DNA from: Dyella sp. GSA-30
GTDB lineage: Bacteria > Pseudomonadota > Gammaproteobacteria > Xanthomonadales > Rhodanobacteraceae
NCBI RefSeq assembly: GCF_027924605.1
Contig: NZ_AP027042.1
Location: forward strand, 4,999,524-5,063,523
Direction of reading: 5' to 3'
DNA: 64,000 bases
Shown here: in pieces, positions 17,952 through 25,890 of the stretch
Layout: every line of letters begins with the position of its first letter
Position numbering within the stretch: position 1 is the first letter of the stretch
Translations under genes and position numbers: made by a program
The notes under the pieces: model-generated
Told to the model about the DNA's origin: nothing
Database searches by the model: none
What the model saw: the letters and a program-made list of their open reading frames with translations, nothing else

Positions 17952-19154
17952 TTACTGCAGCAGCTTCAGCACCTGCTGCGGCTGCGAGTTGGCCTGCGAC
18001 AGCACCGAGATACCGGCCTGCTGCAGGATCTGCGCCTTGCTCAGGTTCGCCGTTTCCGTAGCGAAGTCCGCGTCCTGAATGGTCGACTGCGAAGCGGTCA
18101 GGTTGTCCTTCTCGGCGCTCAGCGTGGAGATGGTCGACTGGAAGCGGTTCTGGATCGCACCCAGGTTCGAGGTCAGCGTCGACACCGAGCTCAGTGCCAC
18201 GTCGATGCGCGAAATCAGAGCGTTGGAGTCGTCGACCGACAGCACGTCGCCGCCTTGCAGGCTACCGCTGGCAGCGGCGGTGACAGCCGTGCCCGAGGTG
18301 GTCAGCGTGGACGAACCGTTCACCGAGGTGGCGGCACCGAAGATCGAACCGGTCGCCGTGGCCGTACCCGAAGCGGCACCCGCATCGCTCACCGTGATGC
18401 TGCCCGTCGAGTAGACGTTGATGCCCTTACCGTCGCCACTGACGGCAGCGGTAGTGCCCGGGACGTTGGCCGCATTGATCGCGTCGGACAGATCCTGCAG
18501 GCTGTTGGCCTTGCCGCTCAGGGTCACGGTCTTGCCGTCGGAGCCGGTCAGGCTGATCTTGGACAGGTCCAGCGAGGTGGCGTTGCCGCTGGCATCCTTG
18601 AATGCGCCACTGATGTCGCCCGTGGAAACTTCGGAAACCTGACCCAGCTGGCTGGTCTTGGCGCCGCCGCCCAGGGAGATCGAGATGGTCTGGCCGACGT
18701 TGGAGCCGATCTGGAACGACAGCGTACCGGCCGAACCGTCCAGCACCTTGGTGCCGTTGAAGTCGGTCTGGTTGGCGATACGGGTGATTTCCGACAGACG
18801 CTGCTGCACTTCGGTATCGATCGCCTTACGGTCGTCGGCAGTGTAGTTGCCGTTGGCCGACTGCACGGCCAGATCGCGGATCGCCTGCAGGTTGGAGGTA
18901 ACTTCGTCCAGGGCCGACTCGGTGGTCTGAGCCAGGGAGATAGCGTCCGAGGCGTTGGAACTGGCCTGACCGATACCGCCGATCTGGGTGGTAAAGCGGG
19001 TGGAGATCGCGAAGCCCGCGGCGTTGTCCTTGGCGCTGTTGATCTTCAGGCCCGACGACAGACGCTGGGTAGCGGTTGCCAGCGCGCTCTGCGACTTGGA
19101 CAGGTTGTTCTGCGCGGTCAGCGACGAAACGTTGGTATTGATAACGAGTGACAT
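17952..19154 (-). CDS. fliC: Flagellin (copy 2, promoter-proximal)
   Basis: This is a second 400-residue flagellin. It begins MSLVINTNVSSLTAQNNL and ends ILQQAGISVLSQANSQPQQV. It differs from copy 1 mainly in the central exposed domain. The AGGAG ribosome site is well placed, and an upstream in-frame extension is rejected. It has its own sigma-28 promoter with a better -10 than copy 1, so it may be the major filament protein. Both copies would depend on FliS, FliD and possibly the glycan genes next door. Confidence 0.97.
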   Translation of the reverse strand: MSLVINTNVSSLTAQNNLSKSQSALATATQRLSSGLKINSAKDNAAGFAISTRFTTQIGGIGQASSNASDAISLAQTTESALDEVTSNLQAIRDLAVQSANGNYTADDRKAIDTEVQQRLSEITRIANQTDFNGTKVLDGSAGTLSFQIGSNVGQTISISLGGGAKTSQLGQVSEVSTGDISGAFKDASGNATSLDLSKISLTGSDGKTVTLSGKANSLQDLSDAINAANVPGTTAAVSGDGKGINVYSTGSITVSDAGAASGTATATGSIFGAATSVNGSSTLTTSGTAVTAAASGSLQGGDVLSVDDSNALISRIDVALSSVSTLTSNLGAIQNRFQSTISTLSAEKDNLTASQSTIQDADFATETANLSKAQILQQAGISVLSQANSQPQQVLKLLQ

Positions 19155-19243
19155 GGTGTGTCTCCTACGGAACCGGTAGCCGGTCAAGATGTGTTTTGAA
19201 TCCGGCGGGGATTCCTGATGGGTTGCCATCCGCCTCGGGGAAT

Positions 19244-19270
19244 TTATCGGTCTTCGCCGACAATACTTGA
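19244..19270 (-). promoter_or_regulatory. Sigma-28 promoter of flagellin gene 2
   Basis: TCAAGTAT-N11-ACCGATAA on the minus strand, one base from the -10 consensus GCCGATAA and with exact spacing. The leader would be about 80 nt. Confidence 0.8.
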
Positions 19271-19339
19271 GAGATATCCACGCCCCTTTTTGTCATCGAC
19301 TCGCTTCGTGACCGCCCTCGCAAGAACGGCAGCAACGAT

Positions 19340-19366
19340 TAAAGTTGCGCCGCCTGCTGCCGAGCA
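19340..19366 (+). promoter_or_regulatory. Possible sigma-28 promoter for the glycan genes
   Basis: TAAAGTTG-N11-GCCGAGCA on the plus strand has correct spacing and seven of eight -35 bases, but a weak -10. It lies about 215 nt before the aminotransferase. The duplicated block upstream of flagellin gene 1 keeps TAAAGTTG but not the -10. Confidence 0.3.
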
Positions 19367-19581
19367 CTCGCGCAAACGACTGGCCTGAAGCGTCTTTTCG
19401 CATCTGAAACTTCCTGCGTTGGCATCAAGCTTGCTCCCTACCCCTTGAGCAGCGCATGGCGCGTCGGAAACCCGACGCCACGTCCATGCGCCTTGCGACG
19501 CTTATTTGGCTTTAAGGGGGTACCAGCGATGCCATCGATCCAAGCAGCGACAAACGTCAGTGCCCTCGCGAGCGCAAACGT

Positions 19582-20718
19582 ATGAGCGCGCCGCGCATTC
19601 CCTTGCTGGTCGCGCAATTGCCCGACACCGACGCGCTGATTCCTTATCTAAGGCAGATCGACAGCAACCGCTGGTACACCAATTTTGGCCCGCTGGTGCT
19701 GCAGCTCGAGCAGCGTTTCGCCGCCAGCTTTGCACCGGCGTCGCTGGCGCCCACGGCGATAACCGCCTCGAACGGTACCGCCGGCCTGGAGCTGGCGCTG
19801 TGTGCGCTTGAACTCATGCAAGGCGCGCGCGTATTGCTGCCCGCGCTGACCTTCGTCGCCACGGCGACATCGGTAATACGTGCCGGCTATCGCCCCTTGA
19901 TCGGCGACGTGGACGCGGACACCTGGCTGCTTACGCCGGAAACCGCACGCGCTTATGCCGCACGGCACCGCGTGGACGCCGTGATGCCGGTGGCCACGTT
20001 CGGCAATCCGCAAGATGTGGAGGCCTGGGACAAATTCGTCGAAGACACCGGCATTCCGGTGATCATCGATGCGGCCGGCGCATTCGGCAATCAACGTGTC
20101 GGACGCCGTTGCCACGTTGTTTTCAGTCTGCACGCCACCAAAGCCCTGGCTGCCGGCGAAGGCGGGATGGTGGTGAGCTACGACCAGCAGCTCACCTCAC
20201 TGGTGCGCCGCCTGAGCAATTTCGGGATCGACCTCGAGCGCGGCAGCCAGGTATTCGTCGCTGGCGAAAACGGCAAGCTCAGCGAATACCACGCGGCAGT
20301 CGCACACGCCGCCCTCGACCAGTGGCCGGTCGTGGTGGAACGGCGCCGTGCCGTACAGGCCCGCTATCAACATATCCTGCAGCAATATTGTCCTGAGTTG
20401 CGGATGCAGCGCCGCGCCGAGAACGGCATCTATCCGATTCTCGTCGGCCTGCTTCCACCCGGCTATCGGGCACGCGAACTGCAACCGGCACTGCTCGCGC
20501 GCGGTATCGAAACACGTCAATGGTATTGCCCCACTCTGGACCGCCATCCGGCTTTCGCCAGTTTTGCCGTCGGCCCGCTGCCGGTGGCGCACGAGCTGGC
20601 CGAACGTCTGATCGGCCTGCCGTTCTTCGTCGACATCGATGAGGAACAGATGCAACGCGTCGCTCAGGCGCTGGCCGAGCTTACGCAAGTCACATCTAAA
20701 CAGGGAGCCTACGCATGA
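19582..20718 (+). CDS. Sugar aminotransferase, DegT/DnrJ/EryC1 family
   Basis: This PLP-dependent enzyme of 378 residues probably converts a nucleotide-linked keto-sugar to an amino-sugar. The cofactor region is IIDAAGAFGN (Asp163), and the Schiff-base lysine is Lys187 in SLHATKALAAGEGG. It is followed, with a four-base overlap, by an acyltransferase and then a glycosyltransferase, next to the flagellin genes. This layout matches flagellin glycosylation loci such as the vioA-type genes of Pseudomonas syringae. The exact sugar cannot be read from sequence. Confidence 0.88.
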   Translation: MSAPRIPLLVAQLPDTDALIPYLRQIDSNRWYTNFGPLVLQLEQRFAASFAPASLAPTAITASNGTAGLELALCALELMQGARVLLPALTFVATATSVIRAGYRPLIGDVDADTWLLTPETARAYAARHRVDAVMPVATFGNPQDVEAWDKFVEDTGIPVIIDAAGAFGNQRVGRRCHVVFSLHATKALAAGEGGMVVSYDQQLTSLVRRLSNFGIDLERGSQVFVAGENGKLSEYHAAVAHAALDQWPVVVERRRAVQARYQHILQQYCPELRMQRRAENGIYPILVGLLPPGYRARELQPALLARGIETRQWYCPTLDRHPAFASFAVGPLPVAHELAERLIGLPFFVDIDEEQMQRVAQALAELTQVTSKQGAYA

Positions 20719-21287
20719 GCCTGCTCGATCCCGCCCAGATGGGCTTTCGAAAAGTCGGCCGTAACGTACGCATCTATGCCGGCGCCAAGATCATCGGCGC
20801 CGAGTACATGACGCTGGGCGACAACATCATCATTGACGACTTCGTCATGATCTATGCGCGCGCGCCCAGCGTGATCGGCAGCCATGTGCATATCGCATCG
20901 TTCTGTTCGATCACCGGCGGCGGCGAGTTCGTGCTCGGGGACTTCTCCGGTTTGTCGTCCGGTGTGCGTGTCATCACCGGCTCGGACGATTTCCTCGGCG
21001 GCGGCCTCACCAATCCGACCATTCCGGATGCTTATCGAAGCGTCCTGCGCTCGCATGTACTGGTCGGACGCCACGCACTCGTGGGTACGAACTCCGTGCT
21101 GCTTCCCGGCGCGGAAATAGGTGACGGTAGCGCCGTTGGAGCGGCCAGCCTGGTCAATCGTCCGATCGCCCCCTGGGGAGTCTACGTTGGAGCACCGGCT
21201 CGGCGCATACGCGAACGCCCGAGCGAGACGATCCTGGCACAGGAAGCGGCGCTCGCCGCGAGCCATCCTTTTGTACGCGCCGCCTGA
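20715..21287 (+). CDS. Hexapeptide-repeat acyltransferase
   Basis: This 190-residue protein has repeated hexapeptide turns (for example IIIDDFVMIYARAPSVIGSH and AEIGDGSAVGAASLVNRPI) and the ending APWGVYVGAPARRIRERP, typical of WbbJ/NeuD-like left-handed beta-helix O- or N-acyltransferases. It overlaps the aminotransferase by four bases (ATGA). It would acylate the amino-sugar made by its neighbour; acetyl is the likeliest group but this is inferred. Confidence 0.85.
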   Translation: MSLLDPAQMGFRKVGRNVRIYAGAKIIGAEYMTLGDNIIIDDFVMIYARAPSVIGSHVHIASFCSITGGGEFVLGDFSGLSSGVRVITGSDDFLGGGLTNPTIPDAYRSVLRSHVLVGRHALVGTNSVLLPGAEIGDGSAVGAASLVNRPIAPWGVYVGAPARRIRERPSETILAQEAALAASHPFVRAA

Positions 21288-21320
21288 GCTGGCCGTCGCC
21301 CCGACCGAGAACAAACGCCC

Positions 21321-24300
21321 ATGAGCGGACCCGAACCGTCCATCCTGCAATCGCAGCTGAGCCAGGCACACCAACGCATCGAGCTGATGCAGCAGTTCTT
21401 CAGCGAGCATGGCCTGCGCGAAAAAGCTCGCGTGCGCGGACAGGACAAGCAGCGTCTGCGCGCCTTGCGCGAACTGCCTGGATATATCGACGCCTATCGC
21501 CCCGACCCGCTGATTTCGATCATCGTGCCGACCTACAACCGGGCCCGGATCATCATCGAGCGCACGCTGCCCAGCGTGCTGCGGCAGACCTATCCACATT
21601 GGGAACTGATCATCGTCGGCGACCGCATGGACCAGGATCAGGCCGACCTGCTGCGTGAGGCGACCGCAGACGATCCGCGCCTGCACTTTCATAATCTGAA
21701 GCAACGCGGGAAATATCCCGCGAACAAAGGACCATCGTGGTATGTGGCCGGCACCAAACCGGTCAACTTCGGCCTTCGTTGCGCGCGCGGGGCCTGGATT
21801 GCCCATCTCGACGACGACGACGAGTTCCTGCCCGATCATCTCGCCTCGTTGCTGCAAGCGGCCCAGACCGCCCGTAGCGAATGGGCCCACGGCAAGGTGC
21901 AGTTCTACGACGACAACGGCGTCGAACAGACCGTAGTCGGTTCGGAAACGCCCATGCATGGCGCCATCGCCCGTATCGGCAGCCTTTACCATGCATGCCT
22001 GAAGACCTTTCGCTACAACCCTGGCTGCTGGAAATATTTCTATCCCGGCGACTGGGACCTGTGGGAACGCCTCTTGGAAATGGGTGTGCGCCACGTGCAC
22101 AACCATCGCATCGTGGCTATCCATCATGGCGACTATTTCCGCCGCGAAGTGGTCGCGGACGAAGGCGCCATCAAATTTACCCGCAGGGTGCTCAACCCTG
22201 ATGAGGCCTATCGCGAATGGCTGGCGCAGCTCAAGCTGCGTCCGCCGCAGATAGCGCAGGCGCAGGAACGCACCACGCAACTGGCTGTCGATGTCGTACT
22301 GATCGACACGACCGGCGACACCGCAGCCCTGCGCCGAAGTCTCGACAGCCTGTTGGCGCAGACGCACAAGCGTGTAGCGATCCATGTGCTTTCCAACCAC
22401 GCGCCCGCCTTGCCCGACGGCATTGGCGTCCAGCCGCTGCGCGGCGATGGGATAGAGCAATTCAACACCCTGGCGAAACTCGGCCATGCCGACTGGCTCC
22501 TGCCGATCTGGGCGGGCGACGAACTGGCCGAACACGCCTTGTTGATCCTGGCCGACCATGCCCAGGCGCAGCCGGAACTGTCGTGCTGCTATCTCGACGA
22601 AGACGCGTTGGGCAGCGATGGCTACGAACAGCCGTTGCTCAAGCCCGACGTCAATCTCGACCTTCTACGCAGCTATCCCTATATCGGCCGCACCCTGGCC
22701 GTGCGCCGGGACGCGTTGACGGAGCTTGGCGGTTGGGACACCCGGTTCGACGCGCTCAGCCATGCCGACTTCCTGTTTCGCGTGATCGAACAACTCGGCC
22801 TGCCTGCGGTCGGCCATCTCCCGGAGGTGCTGTACCACGCTGGCACGCCCCACGCCTCCTGGCTGGCTCAACCCGCGGTAGCGGAACAGTCGTCGCAGAT
22901 CGTGCAGGCTCACCTGGAACGCCTCGGTATCGCGCACGAGCTGCACTCGGGCGGCCTTCCCGGGGTCAACCGCGTACGCTACCTGCATCAACACAAACCG
23001 TTGGTGTCGATCATCGTGCCGACGCGCGACCAGCTGCCGATGCTCAACGGCTTGATCGACAGCCTGATCGAACGCACCAAGTACGCGCGTTACGAACTGC
23101 TGATCGTCGACAACGATAGCCGCGACCCGGCCGCCTGTGCATATCTGGACGGCATCGCCAAGCTGGGCAGCGAGAAAATCCGCGTGCTGCGTTACCCGCA
23201 CGCGTTCAACTATTCGGCGATCAACAACTTCGCGGTCGCACAGGCGCGTGGCGAATACCTGATCCTGCTCAACAACGACACCGCCGTTCTACACGAAGAC
23301 TGGATCGACGCCCTGCTCCATCATGCGCAGCGGCCGGAAGTAGGCATCGTCGGCGCCAAGCTGCACTACCCGGACGGGCGTATCCAGCATGGTGGTGTCG
23401 TGCTCGGCCTGCGCGGTCCGGCCGATCACCCGTTCATTCATGCTGAGCCGGATGCACCGGGCTACATGCAGCGTCTACAAGTCGACCAGAACTATACGGC
23501 CGTCACCGCGGCTTGCCTGATGATTCGCCGCTCGGTCTACGAGGAAGTCGGTGGCCTCAACGAAGTCGACTTCAAGGTTTCCTATAACGATGTCGACCTC
23601 TGTCTGAAGGTGCGCGAGGCCGGTTACCTTACCGTGTGGACACCCTACGCACGCCTCATGCACGAGGGCAGCGTCAGCCAGAAGAAAGTCGATACCGCGA
23701 GCCAGGAAGCGAAGGCGCTGCGCTTCCGTGGCGAGCAGAACGCGATGTATCGCAAATGGCTGCCCTTGTTGGCGCGAGATCCCGCCTATAACGTCAACCT
23801 CAGCCTGCACGACGAAGGTTTTCTGCTGTCGCCGCAGCGATCGATGGCATGGCAGCCGTTTTCGCAACCACTGGCGCCACGCATATTGGCCCACCCGGCC
23901 GACAGCAATGGCTGCGGACACTATCGCATCCGCCAGCCGTTCACCGCCATGCAGGATGCCGGCCTGATCGAGGGCTGCATCACCGACCGCCTGCACCTGC
24001 CCACCACGATCGAACGCTTCGATCCGCAAGTCATTATCTATCAGCGTCAGCTCACCGACATACAACTGGAGTCCATCCAGCATGTCGCCGACCTGTCACG
24101 CGCATTCCGCATCTATGAGCTGGACGACCTGTTGACCAACCTGCCGCTGAAGAGCGCGCACCGCAACGAGATGCCCAAGGACATCCTCAAATCGCTGCGC
24201 AAGGCGATGAGCCTGGTCGATCGATTTGTCGTATCCACGCCGGAGCTGGCGGACAAGTTCAGCTCCCTGCATGCCGATATCAGGGTCGTACGGAATCGCC

Positions 24301-24857
24301 TTCCACTGGACTGGTGGGGCGATCTTCGAGTGGAACGCCAGCACAACGAAAAGCCGCGCGTTGGCTGGGCCGGTGGCCTTAGCCATCGCGGCGATCTCGA
24401 GCTGATTGCCGATGTGGTGCGCGATCTGGCCGATGAGGTGGATTGGGTCTTCATGGGCATGTGCCCGGACAAGCTCAAACCCTATGTGAAGGAGTTCCAT
24501 CCTGGGGTGCGCATCCATGAATACCCCGCCAAGCTCGCCGCTCTGAATCTCGATCTCGCACTGGCGCCGCTGGAAGAAAACCCCTTCAACGAATGCAAGA
24601 GTAATTTGCGCTTGCTTGAATATGGGATTTGCGGGTTTCCGGTGGTGTGCAGCGATATCGCCTGTTATCGCGATGATTTGCCGGTGACGCGGGTGAAGAA
24701 TCGGTACAAGGATTGGATGGGGGCTATTCGTATGCATCTGGTGGATCGGGATGCGACGGTGGTGGCTGGTGATCGGTTGCGGGATGCGGTGCGTGATGGG
24801 TGGATGTTGGAGGGGGCGAATTTGGTGGAGTGGAGGGAGGCTTGGACGCCTGGGTGA
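21321..24857 (+). CDS. Large multi-domain glycosyltransferase (GT2 plus GT4-like)
   Basis: The protein has 1178 residues with several parts. Residues about 50-290 are a GT2 domain (PLISIIVPTYNRARII, then the acidic run AHLDDDDEFLPDH). Residues about 315-500 are a shorter, degenerate GT2-like part. Residues about 558-815 are a rhamnosyltransferase-type GT2 (LVSIIVPTRDQLPMLNGLID, ILLNNDTAVLHEDW). Residues about 850-1178 are a GT1/GT4-like domain (HPADSNGCGHYRIRQP, VGWAGGLSHRGDLELI). It lies 33 nt after the acyltransferase. It probably builds the glycan on flagellin, as large Fgt proteins do. The last 250 bases are unusually rich in G and T. Confidence 0.88.
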   Translation: MSGPEPSILQSQLSQAHQRIELMQQFFSEHGLREKARVRGQDKQRLRALRELPGYIDAYRPDPLISIIVPTYNRARIIIERTLPSVLRQTYPHWELIIVGDRMDQDQADLLREATADDPRLHFHNLKQRGKYPANKGPSWYVAGTKPVNFGLRCARGAWIAHLDDDDEFLPDHLASLLQAAQTARSEWAHGKVQFYDDNGVEQTVVGSETPMHGAIARIGSLYHACLKTFRYNPGCWKYFYPGDWDLWERLLEMGVRHVHNHRIVAIHHGDYFRREVVADEGAIKFTRRVLNPDEAYREWLAQLKLRPPQIAQAQERTTQLAVDVVLIDTTGDTAALRRSLDSLLAQTHKRVAIHVLSNHAPALPDGIGVQPLRGDGIEQFNTLAKLGHADWLLPIWAGDELAEHALLILADHAQAQPELSCCYLDEDALGSDGYEQPLLKPDVNLDLLRSYPYIGRTLAVRRDALTELGGWDTRFDALSHADFLFRVIEQLGLPAVGHLPEVLYHAGTPHASWLAQPAVAEQSSQIVQAHLERLGIAHELHSGGLPGVNRVRYLHQHKPLVSIIVPTRDQLPMLNGLIDSLIERTKYARYELLIVDNDSRDPAACAYLDGIAKLGSEKIRVLRYPHAFNYSAINNFAVAQARGEYLILLNNDTAVLHEDWIDALLHHAQRPEVGIVGAKLHYPDGRIQHGGVVLGLRGPADHPFIHAEPDAPGYMQRLQVDQNYTAVTAACLMIRRSVYEEVGGLNEVDFKVSYNDVDLCLKVREAGYLTVWTPYARLMHEGSVSQKKVDTASQEAKALRFRGEQNAMYRKWLPLLARDPAYNVNLSLHDEGFLLSPQRSMAWQPFSQPLAPRILAHPADSNGCGHYRIRQPFTAMQDAGLIEGCITDRLHLPTTIERFDPQVIIYQRQLTDIQLESIQHVADLSRAFRIYELDDLLTNLPLKSAHRNEMPKDILKSLRKAMSLVDRFVVSTPELADKFSSLHADIRVVRNRLPLDWWGDLRVERQHNEKPRVGWAGGLSHRGDLELIADVVRDLADEVDWVFMGMCPDKLKPYVKEFHPGVRIHEYPAKLAALNLDLALAPLEENPFNECKSNLRLLEYGICGFPVVCSDIACYRDDLPVTRVKNRYKDWMGAIRMHLVDRDATVVAGDRLRDAVRDGWMLEGANLVEWREAWTPG

Positions 24858-24933
24858 TTTTGTGGGGGCGCTTTTTTTGGGTCTGCGACGGTCGCCCCGG
24901 TCACCTCCATGTTTGACACGAACTCCCTTAGGT

Positions 24934-24965
24934 CGTCATTCCGGCGTAGGCCAGAACCCAGTGGC
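24934..24965 (+). repeat. CATTCCGG-type repeat unit (left end of block)
   Basis: CGTCATTCCGGCGTAGGCCA then GAACCCAGTGGC; a slightly decayed copy of the family at 4249-4280. Confidence 0.8.
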
Positions 24966-25327
24966 GTTAGTGCTTGGTTCTTGCCTGGATGCTTTGGCGA
25001 CCTGGCCGCTTACGCAGCGGGCGTTTCACTCGCCTGCCGGCGAGCGAGTCACCTTCTCTTTGCTGGCCCACGCTTGCGCGCAGCGCATGCGAACGGCGAA
25101 GCCGGCCCGGAGGGCGAAGGACCTTTAGGTCCGGAGTAAAGAGAAAGTAACCCAAGAGAAATGGCCTGTGGATCAAGAGCTCTGAGCAGCATTGAGGGAT
25201 AAAACCGTTCGTGCCGTCTACTCGAACCGAGTGGGGACACTTCAAGCGCTTCTGAGGTGCGCCGAATCTGTGCGCGAGGCGTCTTGGCGGTGAGGACTTA
25301 AAGCGTTCCCCCTCACCCTCACCCTAA

Positions 25328-25434
25328 CCCTCTCCCCCGGCAAAGCCAGGGGAGAGGGGACTGACTGAGGGAGCCTCTTTTCTTCGTTCTCTCGCCACCT
25401 GCTCCCTCTCCCCTGGCTTTGCCGGGGGAGAGGG
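25328..25434. repeat. Inverted pair of CCCTCTCCCC palindromes
   Basis: Units at 25328-25358 and 25404-25434 are inverse copies, each palindromic itself (CCCTCTCCCC...GGGGAGAGGG). The same family sits in the fliP-fliQ gap at 908-938. Confidence 0.85.
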
Positions 25435-25816
25435 TTGGGGTGAGGGGGCCGGGTGCTCGCGGGAACATCACCCACAGTGCAGCTTTGCTCTCGACAAGCG
25501 ATGCGCAGCGAGCGATCAGCTCTTCGGGCCCCCTCGGGAGCCGAGTGAGGTTTGGACGATCAGGCCCCGAAGGGGGACTCGGCAGGGACGCCGAGTCCTT
25601 TTCGACAAGACAGGGACGTCCTGTCGAAAAGCCCGGCCAAACCTCACGGTCCGAAGGACGGCGGACTAGGGGTGTCCTTTCTTTGGTTATCTTTCTTTGG
25701 ACAAGCAAAGAAAGTAACTCGGCGACCGGCAGGTCGGCGAAACACGCCGTAGGCGACTTTCTGGCACGAACGCCAGGCCAGAGCGATGCACGCTCCAGCG
25801 ACAACCCACCACCGAA

Positions 25817-25849
25817 GCCACTGGATCCCCGCCTTCGCGGGGATGACGA
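25817..25849 (-). repeat. CATTCCGG-type repeat unit (right end of block)
   Basis: Contains GCCACTGGATCCCC, GCCTTCGCGG and GGATGACG, the inverse orientation of the unit at 24934-24965. Confidence 0.8.
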
Positions 25850-25890
25850 TGTTTGGGGGCTGATCTGATGCACCAGGTGCACCCCACCCA

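Larger units (their letters stand above)
19155..19581. other. Divergent region between flagellin gene 2 and the glycan genes
   Basis: No gene is supported. It carries the flagellin sigma-28 promoter on the minus strand and the weaker candidate on the plus strand. Its left part is homologous to the region upstream of flagellin gene 1. Confidence 0.6.
24858..25890. other. Gene-free, repeat-dense block of about 1 kb
   Basis: No real gene is supported on either strand; open frames here consist of palindromes and simple motifs. The block is bounded by a CATTCCGG-type unit at each end in inverse orientation and contains the CCCTCTCCCC inverted pair. Two AAAGARAAAGTAAC-like motifs (near 25138 and 25703) lie in sequence of the type scattered through xanthomonad genomes. 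Confidence 0.7.

Noticed and set aside
20709..22559. 616-codon open frame antisense to the acyltransferase and glycosyltransferase genes
   Set aside because: It lies opposite well-supported genes with clear domains. High GC content creates long antisense frames; the product has no recognisable motif.
25309..25446. CRISPR-like repeat array
   Set aside because: There are only two units, in inverse orientation, each palindromic and without regular spacers; they fit a REP pair. No cas gene is present.
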